From the IMG/VR virus record IMGVR_UViG_3300009514_000001, positions 1 to 64,000 of that record: 64,000 bases of DNA. One strand, given 5' to 3'. The DNA is from a virus. The position numbers were made by a program, and so were the translations under genes. Below the pieces are notes generated by a model that was not told the DNA's origin, searched no databases, and saw only the letters and a list, made by a program, of their open reading frames with translations. Positions 57,761 through 64,000 of this stretch are shown in pieces; the stretch's first letter is position 1; each line of letters starts with the position of its first letter.

Positions 57761-57866
57761 ATGCCAGCAGATTCCACATTTGAACAACGACGCATCGCCC
57801 GCCGAGTGGCGGACGCCTACTTCAGAGCCCATCCCGCTGCGCCACGTGACAACAGGGCCATGCTCA
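57761..57866 (+). pseudogene. 5-prime remnant of a virion-like gene
   Basis: AGGAGG then ATG at 57761, reading M-P-A-D-S-T-F-E-Q-R-R-I-A-R-R-V-A-D-A-Y-F, the late-gene box, for 35 codons. The rest is replaced by a tnpB 3-prime fragment from 57867, so the gene was cut by an insertion. Confidence 0.6.
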
Positions 57867-58184
57867 GGAGTCAAGGTTATCGAAGCGGACCGATGGTTTC
57901 CCAGCTCGAAGACGTGTTCTGGGTGCGGGGAAGTAAAGTCTGACTTGAGTTTGTCGGACCGGACGTACGAATGTTCGGGGTGCGGTCTCAAACTAGATCG
58001 AGACCTGAACGCCGCAATCAATTTGAAGCAGTTGGCCGGGAGTTCGGCGGTATCAGCCTGTGGAGAGGACGTAAGACCATCAGGAGAGCTTGCTCACCTG
58101 ATGGCGACCTCGATGAAGCAGGAACCGGACAGAGGAAAAAGTTCTGGAGAACGGGTCCAGTTGACTCCTCGCGGTCGTATATAG
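57867..58184 (+). pseudogene. tnpB: TnpB C-terminal remnant with right-end RNA
   Basis: G-V-K-V-I-E-A-D-R-W-F-P-S-S-K-T-C-S-G-C-G matches tnpB at 32064 onward, followed by the second zinc pair and the last RuvC aspartate (L-D-R-D-L-N-A-A-I). The N-terminal three quarters is absent. The tail keeps GTAAGACC, GAGCTTGCTC and CAGGAACCGGACA, so the omega RNA scaffold may still be present as an orphan. Confidence 0.8.
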
Positions 58185-58197
58185 GTATAAGACCTAT
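58155..58197 (+). promoter_or_regulatory. Phage-type promoter with downstream operator dyad
   Basis: GTCCAG 58155-58160 and GTATAT 58177-58182, 16-base spacer, then ATAGGT-ATAAG-ACCTAT (58181-58197), a perfect dyad overlapping the -10 and start site. A repressor bound there would block transcription of the 58218 gene. Confidence 0.65.
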
Positions 58198-58217
58198 TCC
58201 GTCGCAAGGAGAAGACG

Positions 58218-58958
58218 ATGACGAACGCCAACAGTACCCTCACAGCCGCCGCTCTTTCTGATGCAGACAACGATGCGCTCACCCGCATCATCACGCGCAA
58301 GAAAGGCATCTCCCGAGGCAAGGGAAACAACCGCAAAGTCTACGGAGACGACCTGGTCGAAGTCCTCGTGGTGACCGGCTTCGACTATCACGAGGTCGTC
58401 GAGCGCTCCTGGCAGGAGCTGAAGAACCTCGACATCAACGACGTCGTTGGAGAGCTTTCCGGACGTCTCGACGGCGAAGGCAACCCCATCACCCGAGACG
58501 ACATCGGCGCCGCGATGAAGGAGCTGCAAGCCAGCTTCTCGGCCAGCCTCGACGGCCGCAACCACGCCTCGACAGAGGGTAACTTCGAGACCCTGGAGGT
58601 CGACGGACAGAAGGTTCGAACAGTCAAGGTCTACAAGGGCCCGAAGACGGGGCAGAAGCGGGCCACCGAGGGTCTGGCACCGGGGACCATCTACATCCAC
58701 GGCCTCAAACTCTCAGAGAAGGTCCTGGAGCCAGCAGCCAATGGGCCCAAGCCCAAGAGCAATTCCTCGGCGAAAACCATCGCCAAGCGGTTCGTTCGTG
58801 GTAAGCTCTCGGTGGGTTCCTACGTGAGCTACGAGCTGCCTCCCGAAGGCAAGCCGTTCATCGTTCGTCCAGGAGGGACGACCCCGTTCCATTCGGACGG
58901 CAGTCGCATCCGGTTCCGCAACGCCACCGTCGAAACCCTCTTCGGTATTGCAGGGTGA
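58218..58958 (+). CDS. Hypothetical phage protein, 246 aa
   Basis: ATG at 58218 behind AAGGAG. N-terminal helices (D-A-D-N-D-A-L-T-R-I-I-T-R-K-K-G), C-terminal beta-rich part (S-V-G-S-Y-V-S-Y-E-L). Has its own promoter and operator, so it is probably tightly controlled. No family recognised. Confidence 0.7.
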   Translation: MTNANSTLTAAALSDADNDALTRIITRKKGISRGKGNNRKVYGDDLVEVLVVTGFDYHEVVERSWQELKNLDINDVVGELSGRLDGEGNPITRDDIGAAMKELQASFSASLDGRNHASTEGNFETLEVDGQKVRTVKVYKGPKTGQKRATEGLAPGTIYIHGLKLSEKVLEPAANGPKPKSNSSAKTIAKRFVRGKLSVGSYVSYELPPEGKPFIVRPGGTTPFHSDGSRIRFRNATVETLFGIAG

Positions 58959-58960
58959 GT

Positions 58961-59089
58961 ACGACCCCGCATGAGCGGGGATGTTCCCAAACGGGAACAG
59001 GTCATTGACCGCTATTGACCTCCTCCGCGAGCACGGAGATTCCCGGTCATTGACCGCTATTGACCTCCTCCGCGAGCACGGAGATTCCC
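58961..59089 (+). CRISPR. Second CRISPR-like mini-array with type I-E-like repeats
   Basis: Unit a (58961-58989) has CCCCGC-ATGA-GCGGGG-ATGTTCCC, the classic I-E repeat shape. Units b and c (stems at 59023-59038 and 59068-59083) have CTCCGC-GAGC-ACGGAG-ATTCCC with one mismatch. Units b and c are identical because a 45-bp stretch (59000-59044) is duplicated (59045-59089). Stem-to-stem spacing is 58 then 45, so less regular than 49591-49735. Lies between two genes on one strand. Confidence 0.5.
59000..59089 (+). repeat. Tandem duplication, 2 x 45 bp
   Basis: Exact copies beginning GGTCATTGACCGCTATTGAC; each contains one I-E-like hairpin unit. Confidence 0.95.
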
Positions 59090-59099
59090 AAAGGAGCAC

Positions 59100-59633
59100 A
59101 TGACAGACACCATTCTTTTCCAAAATCGCTGGGTCAAGGTCATCGACCGTGACGGCTACACCATGGTCCACGGGGCCGGGAATGCCGTCGCGGTTCTCCC
59201 CTTTCGAGGGGCGGTCGGCCAAGCCACAACCGCTGACGTGGAGTTCCTGGCTCGCATCGAGCCCTGTCCTCCCCACGGACCGAAGCCCCACCTCTGTGGC
59301 ATTACGGGGGGCATCGAGGGCCGGGAGAAGCCGGTCGACGCTGCGGTGAGGGAGACCTTCGAGGAGTCTGGGTTCCGGGTCACCAGGGAACAACTGGTTC
59401 GCCTGGGCATGGTATGGCCGAGCAAGATGTCGACCACCATCATGCACCTGTTCGCCGTCGATGTGTCCAGCGTCCCCTGGGAGACTCCCCCGGGGGACGG
59501 GACCGTCTACGAGGCCCAGTCGATGACTGTGTGGCTCCCTTACGAGAAGTCCGCCCTGGTCCCAGACGCAGTCTACTGCTCGATGATGCTACGCCTGGGA
59601 CGGTTCTTCCGTGAGGGCCTCTGGGGCGGGTGA
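59100..59633 (+). CDS. Nudix hydrolase, 177 aa
   Basis: Perfect Nudix box at residues 70-92: G70, E76, R84-E85, E88-E89, G91 in G-G-I-E-G-R-E-K-P-V-D-A-A-V-R-E-T-F-E-E-S-G-F. Hydrolyses a nucleoside diphosphate linked to some group; the substrate (ADP-ribose, dNTP, RNA cap, Ap4A) cannot be told. ADP-ribose would fit with the PARP and ARH genes. AAAGGAGCAC precedes the ATG, right after the mini-array. Confidence 0.9.
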   Translation: MTDTILFQNRWVKVIDRDGYTMVHGAGNAVAVLPFRGAVGQATTADVEFLARIEPCPPHGPKPHLCGITGGIEGREKPVDAAVRETFEESGFRVTREQLVRLGMVWPSKMSTTIMHLFAVDVSSVPWETPPGDGTVYEAQSMTVWLPYEKSALVPDAVYCSMMLRLGRFFREGLWGG

Positions 59634-60746
59634 GTCTCCGAAGAGGTCGAGTATGCCGCCCTCGGAGGGCGCCGCGGAACGTTCTTCGTTGAGTTGGAAG
59701 AGTCGGTCGAGTAGTTCATCCTCGACTGGTCGTGTCCAGCATAGCTCGGAACGTCGAGGTCGTCCCACCCGTAGCTTCTGAGGACCTCCATCTCTTCGTG
59801 GAGCTGTTGAAGCGGGTAGTTCGCCGGCCTTGATAGTGTTGTAGAGCTTGATAGTGTTGTAGAGCTTCGTCAGGACCTGGTTCCTACGTCCTGAATGTGG
59901 ACGGATTCACGCTGGCTCCGGAAGAGCGTGACGCCCTTATCGACAAGGACCCGAGGAACGCCCAAAGAATCTTCCCCTACATCGGAGGAAAAGAGGTCAA
60001 TAGCTCACCGACTCAAGACTTCCATCGATACATCATCAACTTCGGCCAGATGTCGCTGGAAGAGGCCGAACAGTGGTCAGACCTGGTTGAGCGGCTGAGA
60101 AGACTCGTCAAACCGGAGAGAGATAAGCTCAAAAGAGACAATTACCGACTACTCTGGTGGAGGTTTGGAGAGCCCCAAGTAGGCCTCTACCGCGCCCTCT
60201 CCGGACTACATCGTTGTTTGGTTACGGCTGCGACTTCGAAGCATGTGATGTTCTCGTTTCAGCCGGCGGGGAGGGTGTTCGGTCACGTCCTCTACGTGTT
60301 CCCTTTGGAGTCGTGGACGGCCTTCGCGGTGCTCCAGTCTCGGGTCCACGAGTACTGGGCTCGCATCATGGGCTCTTCTCTTCAAGGAACTTCCCGCTAT
60401 ACGGCGGAGACCTGCTTTCGAACCTTCCCCTTTCCTCGTGAGGACCCCAAAGAGGTCATCCTCTCGGAAGGCATCGGACAGCGGCTCTATGCCGCCCGAG
60501 CCGAGTGGATGACCTCGAATCAGAAACGAAACTCAGACCCTTGTTGGCCCCCAACGGGAGGGGGTCCGGGCGCTCCGGAGCCCGACGTAGACGAGAGTTC
60601 AGCGCGGCCGTCACTGGGTCCGGGCGCTCCGGAGCCCGACGTAGACGAGAGTTCAGCGCGGCCGTCACTGCGGCCGTCACTGGGTCCGGGCGCTCCGGAG
60701 CCCGACGTAGACGAGAGTTCAGCGCGGCCGTCACTGCGGCCGTCAC
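59634..60746 (-). pseudogene. Eco57I/MmeI-like methyltransferase C-terminal gene, copy A, internally inverted
   Basis: GTG at 60746 overlaps the dTMP kinase stop and begins M-T-A-A...L-N-S-R-L-R-R-A-P-E-R-P-D-P, triplicated by a 54-bp repeat, then L-G-A-N-K-G-L-S-F. The next 650 bp (about 59881-60530) encode the specificity region on the opposite strand (G-S-Y-V-L-N-V-D-G-F-T-L to Y-A-A-R-A-E-W-M-T-S-N-Q-K). The tail (L-T-K-L-Y-N-T-I to G-G-I-L-D-L-F-G-D) is back on the minus strand with an 18-bp duplication (59829-59864) and two frameshifts. Re-inverting the middle restores the family order. Confidence 0.7.
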
Positions 60747-60747
60747 T
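60562..60747 (-). repeat. Three 54-bp tandem repeats with 12-bp sub-repeats
   Basis: Copies at 60562-60615, 60616-60669 and 60682-60735, starting GGGTCCGGGCGCTCCGGAGC. The second and third are each followed by an extra GCGGCCGTCACT. All lengths are multiples of three, so the minus-strand frame repeats T-A-A-L-N-S-R-L-R-R-A. Confidence 0.95.
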
Positions 60748-61450
60748 GAAGGGTCTGTCGAGATTCCGCCAGGTCACTCCTGGTCCTAACCACCCATTCC
60801 ACCACTTCGGCAACCAGCTCGTCCTGGGTCTTCGTGGCATCCAGAATGACCCTCCCTTTGCGGGGAGTGTTCGAGTAGGGGCCTTCGACCAGGTCGAGAT
60901 AGGCCTGGCGGTACTGGGCGAGCTGGTCAGGAGTCTCGAATGAATCCGCTTTTCGACCGGCCTGGATGCGCTCGTAGGCCACCTCTGGAGCCAGGTCCAT
61001 GACCAGGAGGAGGTCGGGAACTGGGCAAATCTGCGTGGCCTCGAACCAGATGCGCTGCCGCAGACCGTATATCCCTCCTTGGGCCGGCATGCGCAACGCC
61101 TGATAGACGATGGTGCTGTGGTAGTAGCGGTCCGTGACGATGACTTCGCCGCGCTCCAGGGCCGGACGGATGACCCGACGGGCGTGCTCGGCACGGTCGA
61201 GCATGAACAGCCAGTACTCCTCCAAGGGGGAGTAGCGCTCGTCCCTGCTCTCACAGAGAAGCCTGCCGAACTTCCCGTCGCGGGTCGGCTCCCTTGTCTG
61301 GGATGCTGGAAGGCCCTTTTCCCGGAGGGCGGGGACCAGGTTGTCCACGAGGGTGCTCTTGCCCGCGCCGTCCATACCCTCAACCACGACCAACATGCCG
61401 TGGCCCACGACACCGGCAGGAACCGGCTGACCCGTCTTCATCATCGCCAT
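60743..61450 (-). CDS. tmk: dTMP kinase, 235 aa
   Basis: Walker A V-V-V-E-G-M-D-G-A-G-K-S-T (residues about 21-33), T-R-E-P-T-R-D-G, the D-R-Y motif in V-T-D-R-Y-Y-H-S-T, and V-M-D-L-A-P-E-V-A-Y. Makes dTDP from dTMP. Slightly longer than bacterial Tmk (about 210). Start at 61450 chosen for GGAGAGAAG upstream. Its stop overlaps the damaged methyltransferase gene start. Confidence 0.9.
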   Translation of the reverse strand: MAMMKTGQPVPAGVVGHGMLVVVEGMDGAGKSTLVDNLVPALREKGLPASQTREPTRDGKFGRLLCESRDERYSPLEEYWLFMLDRAEHARRVIRPALERGEVIVTDRYYHSTIVYQALRMPAQGGIYGLRQRIWFEATQICPVPDLLLVMDLAPEVAYERIQAGRKADSFETPDQLAQYRQAYLDLVEGPYSNTPRKGRVILDATKTQDELVAEVVEWVVRTRSDLAESRQTLQ

Positions 61451-61460
61451 CTTCTCTCCT

Positions 61461-62462
61461 TCACATCTTGAACGACTTGGGGGCAGGACCCTTGAACCCC
61501 TCCCACGAGGTGATGTGGTCCCACCTCGACTCTTTACCATACCCACCCTCGCTCTGGGGTGTCTCGTAAGTCAAGCGCAGGACCTCCATAGCACTCGCGC
61601 CCTTGCCTGCCTTCTCCTTTCCTACGCGGGTTCGCTTGTAAGCGGACCCACTGTTCTGGATACGGATGCAGGCGGCCAGTATCTGACCTCCATTCGGTCC
61701 GTCGAGATCGGAAGTCCACCCGAAGTTCCGGGCCATCTTGAGGCCCTTGGCTCCATACTTCTTGAGCCACACCTCTGCCTGGAACTTCATCGCCTCCGGC
61801 TTGCGGGCCGCCCACCACCAGCCGGCACAAAGCCAGTTGTAGCGAGCCTGATGCCTGCGCTCTCCTTGTTTGGCCCGGACTCGTTCACGAATCCAGTCGT
61901 GGTCGCGCATATTCTCCGCCGTCTCAGCTCCCCAGGCCTGAGCTGACAGCTCCGGAAGGGCTCGAACGAACGAGGCCAGGAAGGGCGGCGCTGTCCCCGC
62001 CCAGTAATGGGCGATGCCGATACTGAACTCGTCCACAGAAACCCAGCTCTTGGGGTCTCGGCTGAACTTGCCCCCCGGCCTCCATCCGCTGACCAAACGG
62101 AACATGGCGTCGTGCCACCTACCGTGTGAGGTGAAGGACTCCCAAGCTGGGGCCCTGATGGGATACCTGAGGTCTCCGGGTTCTTGGGCATGGTCGTACC
62201 CCCAGCGAGGGACGAAGATGGGCATGGGATGGAGGGTGAGCATCTCCTCGGAGAACGGTCCGTACCGGTGAACCAGCTCCTCTTGAGTGCCCGGTCCAAG
62301 CATCCCGTCAACGGTCAGCCTGAGGGCCTTCTGTTGCATCTCCACCCAGGCGACGCCGGCGAGAGTCGTCGGGTCAACCATGACACCGGTGGACTGGCAG
62401 AGGAAAGGACCGGGAGCGCGCTTGCGGTTGTAGGCAATGGCCTTGTCGACATTGACAGCCAT
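61461..62462 (-). CDS. Endolysin-like protein with peptidoglycan-binding module, 333 aa
   Basis: Residues about 40-65 (M-Q-Q-K-A-L-R-L-T-V-D-G-M-L-G-P-G-T) match a PG-binding module. The larger C-terminal part (V-D-E-F-S-I-G-I-A-H-Y-W, W-G-A-E-T-A-E-N-M-R-D-H-D-W, W-W-A-A-R-K) looks like a muramidase or chitosanase-type domain with acidic residues in the right neighbourhood; the exact family is unsure. With the amidase at 49738 it gives two wall hydrolases. Its ribosome site is partly inside a 12-bp hairpin (62471-62497). Confidence 0.7.
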   Translation of the reverse strand: MAVNVDKAIAYNRKRAPGPFLCQSTGVMVDPTTLAGVAWVEMQQKALRLTVDGMLGPGTQEELVHRYGPFSEEMLTLHPMPIFVPRWGYDHAQEPGDLRYPIRAPAWESFTSHGRWHDAMFRLVSGWRPGGKFSRDPKSWVSVDEFSIGIAHYWAGTAPPFLASFVRALPELSAQAWGAETAENMRDHDWIRERVRAKQGERRHQARYNWLCAGWWWAARKPEAMKFQAEVWLKKYGAKGLKMARNFGWTSDLDGPNGGQILAACIRIQNSGSAYKRTRVGKEKAGKGASAMEVLRLTYETPQSEGGYGKESRWDHITSWEGFKGPAPKSFKM

Positions 62463-62470
62463 GGAGACCT

Positions 62471-62497
62471 CCTGTGGTGAAGTGTCTTCACCACAGG
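62471..62497 (-). promoter_or_regulatory. Perfect hairpin overlapping the endolysin ribosome site
   Basis: CCTGTGGTGAAG (62471-62482), TGT, CTTCACCACAGG (62486-62497). On the minus-strand mRNA its 3-prime arm overlaps the first bases of the AGGAGG of the 62462 gene (62468-62473), so folding could limit translation. Confidence 0.6.
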
Positions 62498-62526
62498 CGA
62501 TTTCATAGGCTGGCTAGTGTCTCAGT

Positions 62527-62909
62527 TCAGTCTCCAAAGAGGTCGAGTATGCCGCCCTCGGAGGGCGCTGTAGTCCGTTCATTCAACACGAAGAGCCGGT
62601 CCAGCACTCCGTCCTCGAAATTCTGGTCGTGTTCGGTGTAGGGCGGGACGTCTAGGTCACCCCACCCGTAGGCTTTGAGGACCTCTCGGTCCATCTCTTC
62701 GTGAAGCTGTTGGAGTTCGGGCAGCTCACCGGCCTTGATGGTGTTGTACAACTTCGTCAGGCCTTTCTGGTTCGAGGCCATCCACTTGGCCCGGGCCGCA
62801 TAGAGACGCTGAGAACGGTGGAGCCCTGATGAATTGACCCTTCGTTGGCCTCTAGGGGCAAGGGGTCCGGACGCTCAGGACCTCGACGTAGACGGGAGTT
62901 CAACGTCAT
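62527..62909 (-). pseudogene. Eco57I/MmeI-like methyltransferase C-terminal gene, copy B, internally deleted
   Basis: ATG at 62909 overlaps the previous stop (ATGA) and begins M-T-L-N-S-R-L-R-R-G-P-E-R-P-D, the same start as copy A. After Q-G-S-T-V-L the specificity region is missing and the frame is lost; the family tail resumes as Q-R-L-Y-A-A-R-A-K-W-M and L-T-K-L-Y-N-T-I-K-A-G-E-L, ending D-L-F-G-D at 62527. The tail alone is open from 62781 (84 residues). Confidence 0.7.
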
Positions 62910-63199
62910 GCTGCGTTCCTCTCCGTGTGATGTCCGCCTCGTGGCCAGACCTTGGTCACAGGCTTCCTGCGCTGTCGAGTGTACCTCACCGTCGACCAGG
63001 TGTCAGGCGGGTGGACGACGATGAAGAACCCCAGTTCTCTGGCGATGCTGTGGGCCTGCTCGTCGGCCCCGACACAATCTCCATGGTGGAAGACGGGCTG
63101 TGTGTTGCAGCGCTCTACGATGCGTCTGAGGAGCTTGTAGAGGGTCTGTCGCTGGAGGTCCGTCAGACCATCCCGTGTGCCAGTGAACCCTACGTGCAT
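62906..63199 (-). CDS. SLOG/DUF2493-like protein, internally shortened, 97 aa
   Basis: H-V-G-F-T-G-T-R-D-G-L-T and V-F-H-H-G-D-C-V-G-A-D-E-Q-A-H with H-P-P are typical of SLOG-fold nucleotide-binding proteins common in phages. Usually about 60 more residues follow H-P-P before the closing S-G-T-W-S-T-V-R-Y motif; here H-P-P is joined directly to D-T-W-S-T-V-R-Y-T-R. The frame is kept, so a short protein is made, but the pocket is probably incomplete. Confidence 0.7.
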   Translation of the reverse strand: MHVGFTGTRDGLTDLQRQTLYKLLRRIVERCNTQPVFHHGDCVGADEQAHSIARELGFFIVVHPPDTWSTVRYTRQRRKPVTKVWPRGGHHTERNAA

Positions 63200-63876
63200 C
63201 GCCTCGGCGGGACCAAAACCTCGAAGGAGTAGTCCTCCACCCCGAGGTGTTCGAGATAGAGGTCACAGACCCGAGTGAACCCCTTGTGGACAAGAACCCG
63301 CAGACGCTTCACGACCTGCCAGGTGGCTGGGTACTTGGACGCCAGTTGGCGGTCGCTCGAAAAGGGAGCCTTGGGCTTGAAGAAGTCCGGGTGGAGCTTG
63401 AGGGCCTTGACGATCTCTGCGCCCAGGAACTTGAGGGCGTCCTGAGTCTGCTTTGTCGCGGCCACCAGCAAGGAACCGTCCGTCAGAAGGGCTCGTTGCT
63501 CGCAGAGTTGAATGGCCTGGAAGAGGAATGGCTCTTCACTAAACTTGAAGTTTAGAATCTTGCCACCGGGGAGAAGGTTCTCCGTCGGCTTCACAACCTG
63601 GAGCCCGTCCGACGGAGATGTAGAGACCCTCAGCTTGACCGTGCCGTAGAGCAACATCTGTTTGACCAGATGCCCCGAGAGCGTGGTGAACTCCTCGTTG
63701 AACCTGGCCAGGCCCCCTGCCACGGACTTGTCCGGGGACTCCGTCCACTGGTAGCGAGGGCGAGTGGCCAGGTTGAGCTGCAAGGTCAGGGCTCGAAGGC
63801 GGTCAACAGCCTGTCCGAGGATTGGATAGGTCTGGAGGGCCTGGTTGATGTGTTCGACTTGGTCCACAGCTCTCAC
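63190..63876 (-). CDS. Hypothetical phage protein, 225-228 aa
   Basis: GTG at 63876 or 63867 (M-D-Q-V-E-H-I-N-Q-A-L). Mixed composition, ends Y-S-F-E-V-L-V-P-P-R-R. Overlaps the next gene start by ten bases. Overlaps the upstream partial gene by over 60 bases, unusual for this genome, so one boundary may be wrong. Function unknown. Confidence 0.65.
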   Translation of the reverse strand: MRAVDQVEHINQALQTYPILGQAVDRLRALTLQLNLATRPRYQWTESPDKSVAGGLARFNEEFTTLSGHLVKQMLLYGTVKLRVSTSPSDGLQVVKPTENLLPGGKILNFKFSEEPFLFQAIQLCEQRALLTDGSLLVAATKQTQDALKFLGAEIVKALKLHPDFFKPKAPFSSDRQLASKYPATWQVVKRLRVLVHKGFTRVCDLYLEHLGVEDYSFEVLVPPRRCT

Positions 63877-64000
63877 CGGATTTCTTGGGACACCACGACG
63901 GCTTCTCCCCTCCTACCTTAGGGTATTTTCCACCAAAGCGTGCACGTTGCGCTGCGTCCTTGTGTCGGCATTGCCCGAAAGCTCTCTTGTGCTGGCCATT
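63803..64000 (-). CDS. Partial gene at the right edge, zinc-type C-terminus
   Basis: Open minus-strand frame entering from the window edge: A-F-G-Q-C-R-H-K-D-A-A-Q-R-A-R-F-G-G-K-Y-P-K and K-P-S-W-C-P-K-K, stopping at 63803. The spaced Cys and His suggest a small metal-binding protein type seen in phages. The N-terminus is outside the window. Confidence 0.55.
   Translation of the reverse strand, partial: NGQHKRAFGQCRHKDAAQRARFGGKYPKVGGEKPSWCPKKSGESCGPSRTHQPGPPDLSNPRTGC

Overview
The window looks like part of a large double-stranded DNA tailed-phage genome. It has about 60 percent GC, mostly short ATGA-overlapped plus-strand genes, and blocks of longer minus-strand genes that look like late genes (virion-like proteins, two cell-wall hydrolases). 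It also carries a phage-style nucleotide, repair and translation set: RecA-like ATPase, split NAD-dependent DNA ligase, dTMP kinase, GroES, a ribosomal L7/L12-like domain, Nudix and an HU-like protein. No terminase, portal, major capsid or DNA polymerase gene was recognised, so 'phage' is an inference from the whole. The host is uncertain. The Asp/Glu/Ala-rich lipoprotein at 13175-13471 is of a kind common in Myxococcota-type deltaproteobacteria, which is only a hint.

Layout. 1-13 kb: small accessory genes, including a SpoT/MESH1-like HD hydrolase, a stand-alone DUF262 protein and a PP-loop ATPase, with several frameshifted genes and a repeated double-hairpin RNA motif. 13-17 kb: lipoprotein, ADP-ribosylglycohydrolase, zinc-ribbon protein and a minus-strand virion-like gene. 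17-27.7 kb: DNA metabolism, with ligase N-half, an AAA ATPase gene broken by an internal inversion, RecA-like proteins, L12-like protein, CYTH protein, ligase C-half, HU and a type II glutamine synthetase. 27.8-29.4 kb: NYN-domain RNase-like protein and small genes. 29.4-32.4 kb: a lower-GC IS607-type element (tnpA, Dam-like methyltransferase, frameshifted tnpB). 32.4-37.9 kb: WGR-PARP ADP-ribosyltransferase, HNH and HAD remnants, Toprim-like protein. 37.9-45.5 kb: a type I-C CRISPR-Cas effector operon (cas3-cas5-cas8c-cas7) with a 24-repeat array and no cas1, cas2 or cas4. 45.5-51.3 kb: groES, DHH phosphoesterase, amidase and a CRISPR-like mini-array of a different (type I-E-like) repeat. 51.4-58.2 kb: two zincin domains, large virion-like proteins and a tnpB remnant. 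58.2-64 kb: a second I-E-like mini-array, Nudix, dTMP kinase, endolysin and two wrecked copies of an Eco57I/MmeI-like methyltransferase specificity gene.

How it works together. Ten plus-strand sites share one promoter pattern, GTCC[AT/G]N, exactly 16 bases, then GTA[T/C]NN. These sites head the main transcription units, including the cas operon, both ligase halves' neighbourhoods and the PARP gene. The PARP and the ADP-ribosylglycohydrolase could write and erase ADP-ribose. The HD hydrolase, CYTH and Nudix proteins point to nucleotide or alarmone control. Several minus-strand proteins share an N-terminal I-A-R-R-V-A-x-x-Y box, which I read as a virion-targeting or maturation signal.

Oddities. 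The sequence carries an unusual load of short tandem duplications (9-90 bp), single-base frameshifts often at homopolymers, and two intragenic inversions. Some of this may be assembly error, so raw-read checks decide how much is biology.
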